A DNA stretch of 64,000 nucleotides from Algibacter sp. L1A34 (GCF_009796805.1 NZ_CP047029.1:2530001-2594000); one strand, 5' to 3'; positions 26,886 through 36,368 are shown, counted from the first letter of the stretch. The notes: a model not told the origin generated them from the letters alone. Program-made: numbers and translations.

Positions 26886-26903
26886 TTTTCGCTTTAGCGG
26901 AAA
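26886..26903. repeat. Small dispersed hairpin, copy 1 (TTTTCGC-TTTA-GCGGAAA)
   Basis: A 7-pair stem (one G-T) eight bases after argC. Related hairpins stand at 27073-27090, 34098-34115 and 42567-42583; consensus TTTCCGC-N4-GCGGAAA. Confidence 0.6.
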
Positions 26904-26965
26904 TCAAAATTTCAGTTTTTATAACTGAAGATTTTAATAGAATTTGAGTAAGCACATTAGAGTGG

Positions 26966-27049
26966 TGCGTTAGGGATTGAGCGGTCTGTTTGAGCTCCCC
27001 GACCAAAGGAGGGAGCGAGTAGTGAAAGCCCGACCCTTGTGGTAACGCC
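26966..27049 (+). repeat. 84-nt structured intergenic repeat, copy 2
   Basis: Same length and about 93% identical to 20645-20728. GCGTTA/TAACGC closes the element and GCTCCC/GGGAGC forms the inner hairpin. It sits between argC and proC within the operon, in the sense direction. Confidence 0.85.
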
Positions 27050-27072
27050 AAAAAAACAACTGATAAATGAAG

Positions 27073-27090
27073 TTTCCGTTCTCACGGAAA
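27073..27090. repeat. Small dispersed hairpin, copy 2 (TTTCCGT-TCTC-ACGGAAA)
   Basis: Perfect 7-bp stem with a 4-base loop, 30 bases before proC. Member of the TTTCCGC-N4-GCGGAAA group. Confidence 0.65.
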
Positions 27091-27120
27091 TGAAAAAGAA
27101 TTTATATAAAATTAGGCATT

Positions 27121-27915
27121 ATGAAAGTAGCCATTATTGGAGCAGGCAGCTTAGGCCAATCTATCGCGAAGGGTTTATTGACTTCGGAAGCGTTGACGAG
27201 TTTGTACTTAACGAAACGAAATTTGAGTTCTATTAAAGGGTTTGATGATTCGGAAAAAGTGACTTTAACTACCGATAATGTTGAAGCTATCAAGAATTCT
27301 GAGGTTGTAATTTTTGCAGTTCAGCCGAGACACTTTGAAGGTATTTTAAATGATTTAAAATCGTATTTAACTAAAGACCACGTGTTAATTTCGGTTATTA
27401 CCGGTTTTGCTATTGAGAGAATGGAAGCTATTGTTGGAACGGATAGTTACGTGGTACGCGCTATGCCAAACACTGCTGCGTCTGTTGGACAATCTATGAC
27501 CTGTTTTTCTACCAATAAAAAAGGGAAAGAAAAAAGTGATTTAGCGAAAACTGTTTTTAGTAGTATGGGAACTTCTTTGGAGATTCCTGAAGAACAATTG
27601 CAAGCTGCAACTGTTATTTGCGCTAGTGGAATTGCTTTTTGGATGCGCTTAATTCGTGCAACTACACAGGGCGCTATTCAGTTAGGTTTTGAGGCGCATG
27701 AAGCACACCAATTAGCAATGCAAACTTGTTTTGGAGCGGCTAGTTTATTGAAACAATCAGGGAAGCATCCAGAGGAAGAAATAGATCGTGTAACCACGCC
27801 AAGTGGCTGTACTATTGAAGGTTTGAACGAAATGGAACACCGAGGTTTAAGCTCGTCGCTTATAAAAGGAATAAACGCATCTTTTGAGAAAATTAACCAG
27901 ATAAAAACAAAATAA
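27121..27915 (+). CDS. proC: Pyrroline-5-carboxylate reductase
   Basis: Last step of proline synthesis, NAD(P)H-dependent. 264 aa. The N-terminal GAGSLGQSIAKGLL is the nucleotide-binding loop; VRAMPNTAASVGQSMTCF and the C-terminal VTTPSGCTIEGLNEME match the ProC signature. Two bases separate it from argD, so the proline and arginine pathways are co-transcribed. Confidence 0.94.
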   Translation: MKVAIIGAGSLGQSIAKGLLTSEALTSLYLTKRNLSSIKGFDDSEKVTLTTDNVEAIKNSEVVIFAVQPRHFEGILNDLKSYLTKDHVLISVITGFAIERMEAIVGTDSYVVRAMPNTAASVGQSMTCFSTNKKGKEKSDLAKTVFSSMGTSLEIPEEQLQAATVICASGIAFWMRLIRATTQGAIQLGFEAHEAHQLAMQTCFGAASLLKQSGKHPEEEIDRVTTPSGCTIEGLNEMEHRGLSSSLIKGINASFEKINQIKTK

Positions 27916-27917
27916 CT

Positions 27918-29069
27918 ATGCCACTATTTAATGTATATCCGCTTTATGATGTCACGCCTGTTTCGGGTAAAGGTGTTTATGTTTATGATGAAAATGGAAC
28001 CGAATATTTAGATCTATATGGTGGTCATGCCGTAATTTCTATTGGTCATGCTCATCCTAAATATGTAAAGGCGATTTCTAAACAAGTAGAAGCGTTGGGG
28101 TTTTATTCTAATGCCGTTCAAAACCCGTTACAAGTAAAATTAGCTAATAGACTTGAAAGACTTTCTGGGTGTGAAGGTTATCAGTTGTTTTTATGTAATT
28201 CTGGTGCTGAGGCTAATGAAAATGCTTTAAAATTAGCATCGTTTGAAACAAGAAAAAAGCGCGTTGTAGCTTTTAGTAATGGGTTTCATGGAAGAACATC
28301 GGCAGCTGTTGCGGTAACCGATAATAAAAATATTATAGCACCAATAAATGCGCAGCAAGCAGTAACTATTTTGCCTTTAAATGATATTGAAGGTGTGAAA
28401 AGAGAGCTTGAAAAAGGAGATGTTTGTGCTGTTATTGTTGAGTTTATACAAGGTGTTGGTGGTTTAGATCAAGGTACTGCAGAATTTTTTGAGCAAGTGG
28501 ATGCACTTTGTAAAGCAAACAATACATTTTTTATTGCCGATGAGGTGCAATCTGGTTACGGACGTTCGGGTAAATTCTTTGCCTTCCAACATTATAATGT
28601 AACTCCAGATGTTATTTCTATAGCAAAAGGTATGGGAAATGGATTTCCAATTGGTGGAATTTTAATACATCCAAATATTGAAGCTAAATTTGGTATGTTG
28701 GGAACTACTTTTGGAGGAAATCACTTAGCTTGTGCTGCTGGTTTATCGGTTTTAAAAGTTATTGAAGAACAGAAGTTAATTGATAATGTGAATGAAATGT
28801 CTTGTTATTTTTTGAAATTGGCTAAAACCATTCCGCAGATAAAAAATATTAAAGGGAAAGGCTTAATGATTGGTTTAGAATTTGATTTTGAAGTGGGACA
28901 ATTACGCAAAGATTTAATTTATAATCATCATATTTTTACTGGTGGCGCAATGAATAAAAACTTATTGAGAATTTTACCTCCATTAACCATTAGAAAAGAA
29001 CATATTAATATGTTTTTTGAAGCTTTAGTTGAAGTTTTAAATGAGGTTGAAGAGTCAGTAAGTAAATAG
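27918..29069 (+). CDS. argD: Acylornithine aminotransferase
   Basis: PLP-dependent class III aminotransferase making N-acylornithine. 383 aa. Motifs are CNSGAEANENALKLA (phosphate contact), FIADEVQSGYGRSGKFFAFQ with the PLP-pairing Asp, and SIAKGMGNGFPIGG with the Schiff-base Lys. Its place among arg genes favours ArgD over a catabolic ornithine aminotransferase. Confidence 0.93.
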   Translation: MPLFNVYPLYDVTPVSGKGVYVYDENGTEYLDLYGGHAVISIGHAHPKYVKAISKQVEALGFYSNAVQNPLQVKLANRLERLSGCEGYQLFLCNSGAEANENALKLASFETRKKRVVAFSNGFHGRTSAAVAVTDNKNIIAPINAQQAVTILPLNDIEGVKRELEKGDVCAVIVEFIQGVGGLDQGTAEFFEQVDALCKANNTFFIADEVQSGYGRSGKFFAFQHYNVTPDVISIAKGMGNGFPIGGILIHPNIEAKFGMLGTTFGGNHLACAAGLSVLKVIEEQKLIDNVNEMSCYFLKLAKTIPQIKNIKGKGLMIGLEFDFEVGQLRKDLIYNHHIFTGGAMNKNLLRILPPLTIRKEHINMFFEALVEVLNEVEESVSK

Positions 29070-29203
29070 AAAGCAGCAAACGAATATAGAGGTTAGAAAA
29101 TATATAATAGATTGTTGATTATATAAATCGTTTTGTTGTTTCGACCTTTTGAGAAATCACATAAAGAGAATAACTACCAACCGAATAAGAGAAGATTAAA
29201 AAA

Positions 29204-30397
29204 ATGAATACCCTATTATCCATAGAAACTAGAAACGCTGTTTTATTAAAAATGGCAGTGCTTTTAGAAAAAGAGCGCCAAGTAATAATCAACATTAATA
29301 AAACAGATTTAGAAGCTTATAAAGGCGATGATATTTCGATGTTTGATCGTTTAAAAGTTGATGATTTAAAAGTTGATGAAATGATTAAATCGGTTACACA
29401 TTTAGCATCTCAAGAGGATCCTGTTGGTGTGGAACGTTTCAGTTTTAAGCACGATAATGGCATGCAGGTTTATAACAAAACAGCATCTTTCGGTACCGTT
29501 TTAATTATTTATGAATCGCGCCCAGATGTTACAGTTGAAGCTGCAGGAATTGCATTCAAATCAGGAAACAAAATTTTATTAAAGGGCGGAAAAGAGTCTT
29601 TGAATTCAAATTTAAAAATTGTTGAATTGTGGCATCAAGCTTTACAAGAAGAAGGCGCACCTACCGATTGGGTTGAATATTTACAATTTAACAGAACAGA
29701 AACTCAAGCTTTTTTAGAAAAACCAACGCAGAAAGTCGATTTAATAGTACCTCGTGGAGGCGAGCGTTTAATTGCTTTTGTTAAGGAACACGCAACTTGT
29801 CCAGTAATTATTAGCGGTCGTGGAAACAATTTTGTTTATGTACACGAAGCTGCCGATTTAGATATTGCTATTGATATTATTATGAATGGGAAATCGAAAA
29901 TTTCAGCATGTAATGCCGTAGATAAAATTTTAATTGATAAAAATCTTGCTAATAAAGACGATTTTGTAAATCGATTAATTACAAAATTAAAAGATTCTAA
30001 TATTGAAGTTTTAGGTGATGCTAGTATCTCAAAAAACCATGAGGTTAAAGCCATTACTTCAGATGATATTTGGTATAAAGAATTTTTAGACTATAAAATA
30101 CTTATTGGCGAAATTGCATCTAACCAAGATACAATTGCCATGATTAATAAATATTCTGGAGGACATTCATCTGTTATTGTAACTGCCAATGAAGCAGAAG
30201 CTAAAGTGTTTATGGAAAATGTAGATACGGCAGCTGTGTACCATAATGCATCTACTCGTTTTACCGATGGCGGACAATTAGGTTTAGGTGGCGAATTGGC
30301 GATAAGCACAGATAAATTACACCAACGTGGACCAATTGGTTTACAACATTTAGTTACCAATAAATGGTATGTTCATGGTAACGGACAAACAAGATAG
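29204..30397 (+). CDS. proA: Gamma-glutamyl phosphate reductase
   Basis: Reduces gamma-glutamyl phosphate to glutamate semialdehyde. 397 aa, aldehyde dehydrogenase-like. IYESRPDVTVEAAGIAFKSG and the catalytic Cys in KISACNAVDKILI are visible, and GGQLGLGGELAISTDKLH marks the C-terminus. It precedes proB, the reverse of the proBA order in many bacteria; proB begins one base after its stop codon. Confidence 0.95.
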   Translation: MNTLLSIETRNAVLLKMAVLLEKERQVIININKTDLEAYKGDDISMFDRLKVDDLKVDEMIKSVTHLASQEDPVGVERFSFKHDNGMQVYNKTASFGTVLIIYESRPDVTVEAAGIAFKSGNKILLKGGKESLNSNLKIVELWHQALQEEGAPTDWVEYLQFNRTETQAFLEKPTQKVDLIVPRGGERLIAFVKEHATCPVIISGRGNNFVYVHEAADLDIAIDIIMNGKSKISACNAVDKILIDKNLANKDDFVNRLITKLKDSNIEVLGDASISKNHEVKAITSDDIWYKEFLDYKILIGEIASNQDTIAMINKYSGGHSSVIVTANEAEAKVFMENVDTAAVYHNASTRFTDGGQLGLGGELAISTDKLHQRGPIGLQHLVTNKWYVHGNGQTR

Positions 30398-30398
30398 C

Positions 30399-31163
30399 AT
30401 GCAGAAAAAGAAACGAATTTTATTAAAAATAGGGTCGAATACACTCACCAAAGAAACCAATAATATTTCACGAGGTAAAATTGAAGATGTCGCTAATCAG
30501 ATTGCGAAACTTCAAGATACTTGCGAGTTTATTATTGTAAGTTCTGGTGCTATTGCTGTAGCAAAACAGTTTGTAAAACTTGAAAGCAAGCACGAAGAGG
30601 TGTTTGTAAAACAAGCATTAGCATCTATAGGTCAGCCACATTTAATTCGTATTTATCAAGAAATTTTTAGAGAATATGGATTGCTTACTTCTCAGTGTTT
30701 ACTATCGTATTCCGATTTTAAAAAACAGGAAAGTAAATCTAATATTGTGAACACCATAAACGTATTGGTTCAAAATAATTATATCCCTATTATAAATGAA
30801 AACGATACGGTAGCTACCGACGAGATAAAGTTTGGTGATAATGATAAATTAGGAGCATTAACGGCATCACTACTAGATGTGGATTTGTTTATAATTGCCA
30901 CGAACACTAATGGAATTTACACTAAAGCGTCTATTGAGAATGGAAAACCAGAGACTATTGCTGAGGTTGATGATTTTGATGAATTAAGAAATCAAGTTGT
31001 CGATTCGAAATCTTCTCACGGAACTGGTGGTATGCAATCTAAAATAGAAGCTGCAGCGGTTACTCGAAAAGCAAAAATAGAAACTTGGATTGTAAATGGT
31101 TTGGAGGATAATTTTATAACCAATGCCTTTGATAATAAAGTACCGTTTACCAAGATCAAATAG
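30399..31163 (+). CDS. proB: Glutamate 5-kinase, short form
   Basis: Phosphorylates glutamate for proline synthesis. 254 aa from the ATG at 30399. The frame also opens at 30369, but that start lies inside proA, and MQKKKRILLKIGSNTLT is the normal N-terminus. Amino-acid-kinase fold: SSGAIAV, ENDTVATDEIKFGDNDKLGALTA, GTGGMQSKIEAA. The C-terminal PUA domain of E. coli ProB (367 aa) is absent, so feedback behaviour may differ. Confidence 0.94.
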   Translation: MQKKKRILLKIGSNTLTKETNNISRGKIEDVANQIAKLQDTCEFIIVSSGAIAVAKQFVKLESKHEEVFVKQALASIGQPHLIRIYQEIFREYGLLTSQCLLSYSDFKKQESKSNIVNTINVLVQNNYIPIINENDTVATDEIKFGDNDKLGALTASLLDVDLFIIATNTNGIYTKASIENGKPETIAEVDDFDELRNQVVDSKSSHGTGGMQSKIEAAAVTRKAKIETWIVNGLEDNFITNAFDNKVPFTKIK

Positions 31164-31167
31164 TAAC

Positions 31168-31196
31168 AATATTTAGGCTGTTTAGGTCTAAATATT
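31168..31196 (+). repeat. Intercistronic hairpin proB-argF'
   Basis: AATATTTAG (31168-31176) pairs with CTAAATATT (31188-31196), just after the proB stop. No T-tract. Confidence 0.45.
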
Positions 31197-31261
31197 AAAA
31201 TATTGCACATGATTTTTTACGGTTTCTAAAACTATGAAAATCTAAAAATAAGATTAAAAAA

Positions 31262-32200
31262 ATGAGACATTACACATCCATAAACGATATCGATAACATA
31301 CATGTTTGGATAGAAGAAGCGAAAGCATTAAAAGTAAATCCTTTACAAGACATTGAATTAGGGAAAAACAAAACTTTAGGTTTATTATTCTTTAATTCAA
31401 GTTTAAGAACCCGTTTAAGTACGCAAAAAGCAGCTTTAAATTTAGGAATGAATCCAATTGTGATGAATGTTTCTGGAGATGCTTGGGCTATTGAGTTTGG
31501 TGATGGAACTGTAATGAATGGCAAGACGGCCGAACATATTAAAGAAGCAGCAGCCGTAGTGTCTCAATATTGCGATATTATTGCAGTACGTGCATTTCCA
31601 AGTTTAACAGATAGAGAAATGGACGAAAGCGAACATGTTTTGGAATCTTTTAAAAAGTTTGCATCTGTACCTGTTATTAGCATGGAAAGTGCAACAGGCC
31701 ACCCGCTGCAAGCATTGACAGATGCGATTACCATTTCGGAATACTCTAAAGTATCAAAGCCTAAAGTTGTTTTAAGTTGGGCACCACATATTAAATCTTT
31801 ACCACATGCGGTGGCAAATAGTTTTACACAAGCCATGCAAAAAATGGATGTGGAGTTTGTTATAGCTAATCCAGAAGGCTATGATTTAAACCCAGGAATT
31901 ACAGGAGATACACCAATTTATCATAACCAAGAAGAAGCTTTTAAAGATGCCGATTTTGTTTATACAAAAAACTGGAGTTCTTATGAAGATTACGGTTTAG
32001 TAGATAATATTGATCCAAGCTGGATGATTACTAAAGAAAAAATTGGTGAAGCTAAATTTATGCACTGTTTACCTGTTAGACGAAATTTAGTTGTTGAAGA
32101 TGCCGTTTTAGATAGTGATAACTCTTTAGTTATTCAACAAGCAAATAATAGAACATTTGCTGCGCAATTAGTGTTAAAGAAGATATTAGAAAACTTATAG
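31262..32200 (+). CDS. argF': N-acylornithine carbamoyltransferase (acetyl- or succinylornithine type)
   Basis: Carbamoylates an N-acylated ornithine. 312 aa. The carbamoyl-phosphate motif SSLRTR is at 46-51 and HPLQALTDA and HCLPVRRN follow; the last is typical of the acylornithine branch rather than classical OTCase. In the published enzymes one residue sets the acyl preference: Pro90 in the Bacteroides fragilis succinyl enzyme and Glu92 in the Xanthomonas acetyl enzyme. Here the stretch GKTAEHIKEA puts Ala90 next to Glu91, so neither type is clearly indicated. It is joined to argB with no gap. Confidence 0.92.
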   Translation: MRHYTSINDIDNIHVWIEEAKALKVNPLQDIELGKNKTLGLLFFNSSLRTRLSTQKAALNLGMNPIVMNVSGDAWAIEFGDGTVMNGKTAEHIKEAAAVVSQYCDIIAVRAFPSLTDREMDESEHVLESFKKFASVPVISMESATGHPLQALTDAITISEYSKVSKPKVVLSWAPHIKSLPHAVANSFTQAMQKMDVEFVIANPEGYDLNPGITGDTPIYHNQEEAFKDADFVYTKNWSSYEDYGLVDNIDPSWMITKEKIGEAKFMHCLPVRRNLVVEDAVLDSDNSLVIQQANNRTFAAQLVLKKILENL

Positions 32201-32980
32201 ATGAAAGAAAAATTATCAATCATAAAAATAGGAGGAAATATCATTGAAGATGAAACGTCTCTAAATGCTTTTCTTAAACTGTTTTCTAATTTAGAAGGAA
32301 AGAAAATTTTGGTTCACGGTGGAGGAAGGCGTGCTACACATATTGCATCAAAATTAGGGATAGAATCTCAAATGGTAAATGGTCGACGTATTACAGATGC
32401 TGAAACTTTAGAAGTTATTACTATGGTTTATGGTGGATTGGTAAATAAAAATGTGGTAGCCAAACTTCAAGGTTTAAATATCGATGCTATTGGATTAACA
32501 GGAGCCGATATTAATAGTATTCAGTCTGTTAAACGCCCTGTAAAGGATGTAGATTTTGGTTTTGTTGGTGATGTTGAAAACGTAGCTCACAAATCGATAG
32601 ATAAACTAATTCAGGCCAATTTTACACCTGTATTTTGTGCTATTACTCATGATGGTAATGGGCAATTATTAAATACAAATGCCGATACTATTACTTCGCA
32701 AGTTGCTATTGGTATGAGTAAATTGTATGAAACTTCTATTTATTATTGTTTTGAATTCAATGGCGTTTTAGAAGATATAAATGATAAAAATTCGGTAGTA
32801 AAACATATAGATACTAATATATATAAAGATTTATTGGCAAAAGGAATTATTGTCGATGGCATGTTACCAAAACTAGAAAATTGTTTTAATGCGTTGCAAA
32901 ATGGTGTTAGTGCCATAAATATGGGGAATACAGAAATGTTAACCCAAGAAAATGATAATTTCACAAAAATAACCTTATAA
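32201..32980 (+). CDS. argB: N-acetylglutamate kinase
   Basis: Phosphorylates N-acylglutamate. 259 aa amino-acid-kinase fold: IIKIGGNII at the N-terminus, KKILVHGGGRRATHIASKLG and GLTGADINSIQS. Length fits the short, arginine-insensitive class (as in E. coli) without the N-terminal helix of inhibited forms, which would shift control to transcription; that is inference. Its ATG follows directly on the argF' stop. Confidence 0.94.
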   Translation: MKEKLSIIKIGGNIIEDETSLNAFLKLFSNLEGKKILVHGGGRRATHIASKLGIESQMVNGRRITDAETLEVITMVYGGLVNKNVVAKLQGLNIDAIGLTGADINSIQSVKRPVKDVDFGFVGDVENVAHKSIDKLIQANFTPVFCAITHDGNGQLLNTNADTITSQVAIGMSKLYETSIYYCFEFNGVLEDINDKNSVVKHIDTNIYKDLLAKGIIVDGMLPKLENCFNALQNGVSAINMGNTEMLTQENDNFTKITL

Positions 32981-32983
32981 AAA

Positions 32984-34054
32984 ATGACGCAGCAGGATTT
33001 AACGAATGATGCCATTTCACTTCTAAAAAAGCTGATAGAAACACAATCGTTTTCTTCGGAAGAAGAGCCAACGGCATTGCATATCGAAGATTGGTTTAAG
33101 CGTTATAATGTTGATTTTAAACGTACTCAAAATAATGTTTGGGCCGTTAATAAATATTTCGATAAAAGTAAACCAACTTTGCTTTTAAACTCGCATCACG
33201 ATACTGTAAAACCCAATTCGGCTTATACCAAAGATCCCTTTAAAGCTATTGTAGAAGATGGAAAATTATACGGTTTAGGAAGTAATGATGCTGGAGGTTG
33301 CTTGGTGTCTTTAATCGCAACGTTTACTCATTTTTACAATCATGATAATTTAAAATATAATTTGGTTATTGTCGCTTCCGCGGAAGAAGAAAGCAGCGGG
33401 CCAAATGGATTAAATAGTATGTTGGCCGTAATACCTAACGTAGATGTTGCTATTGTAGGCGAACCGACTTTGATGAATTTAGCTGTAGCTGAAAAAGGCC
33501 TTGTAGTTTTCGATGCTGTTGTAGCGGGAACGCCAAGTCATGCCGCACATCCAAACGATAATAACTCCATTTATAACACGATAGCTGTGTTACAATGGTT
33601 TAAAGATTTAAAGTTTGAAAAGGGCTCGAAAGCTTTAGGAGATGTTAAGTTAACAGTAACACAAATTAATGCAGGCTCTCAGCATAATGTGGTTCCGGGT
33701 CATGTAGATTTGGTTATTGATGTTCGTGTAAATGATGCGTATAGCAACACAGAAATAGCCGAAATTTTACAAGAAAAGGCACCATGTACAAGTATTACAC
33801 CACGGAGTTTAAGGTTAAATTCATCGTGTATTCCTATGGATCATGATTTAGTTAAAGCAGGTATTGAAATGGGACGATCAACTTACGGTTCTCCAACATT
33901 ATCCGATCAAGCAACACTAACTTGTCCGTCTTTAAAATTAGGACCTGGAGATAGTACACGCTCGCATTCTGCAGACGAATTTATTCATTTAAATGAAATA
34001 GTAGAGGGTGTAGATTTGTATATTAAATTACTAGAGAAGGTTATTGTAAAATAA
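32984..34054 (+). CDS. argE: N-acylornithine/N-acylcitrulline deacylase (M20 family)
   Basis: 356 aa zinc-dependent M20 hydrolase. LLNSHHDTVKP (metal His and Asp), GSNDAGGCL (bridging Asp) and SAEEESSGPNG (catalytic Glu pair) are in order, with a late ligand His in HSADEF. With an acylornithine carbamoyltransferase in the pathway, the natural substrate should be N-acylcitrulline. Three bases after argB. Confidence 0.91.
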   Translation: MTQQDLTNDAISLLKKLIETQSFSSEEEPTALHIEDWFKRYNVDFKRTQNNVWAVNKYFDKSKPTLLLNSHHDTVKPNSAYTKDPFKAIVEDGKLYGLGSNDAGGCLVSLIATFTHFYNHDNLKYNLVIVASAEEESSGPNGLNSMLAVIPNVDVAIVGEPTLMNLAVAEKGLVVFDAVVAGTPSHAAHPNDNNSIYNTIAVLQWFKDLKFEKGSKALGDVKLTVTQINAGSQHNVVPGHVDLVIDVRVNDAYSNTEIAEILQEKAPCTSITPRSLRLNSSCIPMDHDLVKAGIEMGRSTYGSPTLSDQATLTCPSLKLGPGDSTRSHSADEFIHLNEIVEGVDLYIKLLEKVIVK

Positions 34055-34097
34055 AAAAATGGAAAGTAGATTTTTCTTCTTTCTTTAAAATAATAGA

Positions 34098-34115
34098 TTT
34101 TCGCTTTCGTGGAAA
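34098..34115. repeat. Small dispersed hairpin, copy 3 (TTTTCGC-TTTC-GTGGAAA)
   Basis: Stem of seven pairs with two G-T pairs, in the 79-base gap between argE and argH. Same group as 26886 and 27073. Confidence 0.55.
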
Positions 34116-34133
34116 CAGAAAAAAAGTATTAAG

Positions 34134-35408
34134 ATGAAGTTGTGGGATAAAGGTATTTCAATAGATAAAAAAATAGAACAATTTACTGTTGGAAACGATA
34201 GGGAAATTGATATTCATATAGCCAAATATGATGTTATTGCATCGCGTGCACATGCTAAAATGCTTCAGAAAATCGGGATTATTTCTGTTGAAGAATTAGT
34301 CGATTTATTAAGAGGGTTAAAAGTTTTAGAAAAACAAATTGAAGATGGTACTTTTGTTATCGACCCTCAGTTTGAAGATGTACACTCTAAAATTGAATTT
34401 GAACTTACAAAATCTTTAGGTGAAGTAGGAAAAAAAATCCACACGGCACGTTCTAGAAATGATCAAGTTCTAGTGGCTTGTAATTTATATTACAAAGAAA
34501 ATTTAGGTGTTATTAAAGATAAAACAGAAATGCTTTTTAATACACTTTTAGATCTAGCTAATACGTATAAAGATAAAGTTCTACCTGGTTACACGCATTT
34601 GCAAGTGGCTATGCCATCATCTTTTGGATTGTGGTTTTCTGCTTACGCAGAGCTAATGATAGACGATGTTTATCTATTAGATGCTGCTATTAAAACAGTA
34701 GATCAAAACCCGTTAGGTTCTGCAGCTGGTTACGGAAGTTCGTTTCCTATAGATCGTGAATATACCACCAAAGAAATGGGCTTTGCAACACTTAAATACA
34801 ATGTAGTCGCTGCGCAAATGGGTAGAGGTAAACATGAGCGAACTATTGCTGCGGCTTTAGGTAGTTTGTGTAATACACTGTCTCGTTTTGCAATGGACAC
34901 CTGTTTATATATGAGTCAGAATTTTGGATTTATTTCTTTTCCAGATGAATTAACAACGGGAAGTAGCATTATGCCACACAAGAAAAATCCTGATGTTTTC
35001 GAATTAATTCGTGGTAAATGTAATAAAATCCAAGCTTTACAAGGTGAAATGGTTTTAATAACCAATAATTTGCCAAGCGGTTACCATAGAGATTATCAGT
35101 TATTAAAAGAAAATATGATAGCAGCTTTCGAAGAATTGAAAGATATTTTAGATATTTTTAATTATTCAATTCAGCAAATTATTGTCAAGGATGTTGATGT
35201 TAATAGCGATTTGTATAAATACTTATTTACAGTTGATAATATTAATACTTTGGTTGTAGAAGGGCAGAGTTTTAGAGAGGCTTACCAGAAAATTGGTGGA
35301 CAAGTTCAAGACGGAACTTACGTTCCCGATACATCTAAAAGACACACCCATGAAGGCAGTATCCATAACTTATGCTTGGAACAAATTCGCGATAAATTTC
35401 CTAAATAG
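34134..35408 (+). CDS. argH: Argininosuccinate lyase
   Basis: Splits argininosuccinate to arginine and fumarate. 424 aa. The fumarase/aspartase superfamily signature GSSIMPHKKNPDVFE is present, with TARSRNDQV near residue 102 and the conserved GYTHLQVAMPSSFG. It completes the arginine pathway in this operon. Confidence 0.96.
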   Translation: MKLWDKGISIDKKIEQFTVGNDREIDIHIAKYDVIASRAHAKMLQKIGIISVEELVDLLRGLKVLEKQIEDGTFVIDPQFEDVHSKIEFELTKSLGEVGKKIHTARSRNDQVLVACNLYYKENLGVIKDKTEMLFNTLLDLANTYKDKVLPGYTHLQVAMPSSFGLWFSAYAELMIDDVYLLDAAIKTVDQNPLGSAAGYGSSFPIDREYTTKEMGFATLKYNVVAAQMGRGKHERTIAAALGSLCNTLSRFAMDTCLYMSQNFGFISFPDELTTGSSIMPHKKNPDVFELIRGKCNKIQALQGEMVLITNNLPSGYHRDYQLLKENMIAAFEELKDILDIFNYSIQQIIVKDVDVNSDLYKYLFTVDNINTLVVEGQSFREAYQKIGGQVQDGTYVPDTSKRHTHEGSIHNLCLEQIRDKFPK

Positions 35409-35414
35409 TATATT

Positions 35415-36326
35415 ATGAAACGGTCTTTGTTTAATCTCTTTTTTTTTATAATGATAAATTCTAGTTTTTCACAATCTCAAATTATTGATTTATGGGATGG
35501 TTCTATTCCCAATAGTCAGAAAACTACCGAAGTAGAAATTGTTGAAATAAAAGATATTAAAAGGATTAGTAACGTACAAACGCCAACCTTAGAAGTTTTT
35601 TTACCAACAAAAAGAGCTAATTCGGCTAGAGCTGTAATTATTTGCCCAGGTGGTGGATATCATATGTTAGCATACGATTGGGAAGGTACAGAAATAGCAA
35701 AGTGGTTTAACACGAAAGGTATTGCTGCATTTGTTTTAAAATCCAGATTACCAGATTCTAAATCGATAGTTATACGTCAAGAAGCGCCTTTACAAGATGC
35801 GCAACGTGCCGTGCGTTATTTGAGAAGTCATGCTGTGGAGTTTGGCATTAGTCCAGATGAAATTGGTGTTATTGGATTTTCTGCTGGTGGGCATTTAGCT
35901 TCTACTTTGGGTACTCAATATGATAAACCTAATAATTTTAAAGAAACGGCATTGGATACTATTTCTGCTCGACCAAATTTTATGGCGTTAATTTATCCTG
36001 TAATTACCATGGATGAGACCTTTACGCACATGGGATCACGTAGAAATTTAATAGGAGAAAAACCTAGTGAAGTGTTAATAAAAGAATATTCTAATGAGTT
36101 GCAGGTTACTAAAAATACGCCACGGACATTTTTGGTGCATTCGGGTGATGATAAAGCAGTTCCAATAAAAAATAGTTTGAAGTTCTATGAGGCTTTAAAA
36201 GCTCATGATGTTGAAGCGGAATTGCATGTTTATCCATTTGGTGGGCATGGATTTGGTTTGGCTATAGGAAATGGACGTTTGCAATCTTGGCCGGAACGAT
36301 TATTTGAATGGTTGGAGAATAAGTAA
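35415..36326 (+). CDS. Secreted alpha/beta-hydrolase (BD-FAE / acetyl-xylan-esterase type)
   Basis: 303 aa. Signal peptide about 1-20 (LFFFIMINSSFSQ). The oxyanion motif is PGGGYHMLAYDWEG; nucleophile Ser in GFSAGGHLAS; Asp in HSGDDKAVP; His in FGGHGFG. Such esterases remove acyl or acetyl groups from glycans. It begins six bases after argH, so it is co-transcribed with arginine genes although its function looks unrelated; whether it is really part of the operon's physiology is open. Confidence 0.87.
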   Translation: MKRSLFNLFFFIMINSSFSQSQIIDLWDGSIPNSQKTTEVEIVEIKDIKRISNVQTPTLEVFLPTKRANSARAVIICPGGGYHMLAYDWEGTEIAKWFNTKGIAAFVLKSRLPDSKSIVIRQEAPLQDAQRAVRYLRSHAVEFGISPDEIGVIGFSAGGHLASTLGTQYDKPNNFKETALDTISARPNFMALIYPVITMDETFTHMGSRRNLIGEKPSEVLIKEYSNELQVTKNTPRTFLVHSGDDKAVPIKNSLKFYEALKAHDVEAELHVYPFGGHGFGLAIGNGRLQSWPERLFEWLENK

Positions 36327-36368
36327 GTAAACAGGTCCTGTGATTTTGATGATGTAAAACAACACTAA

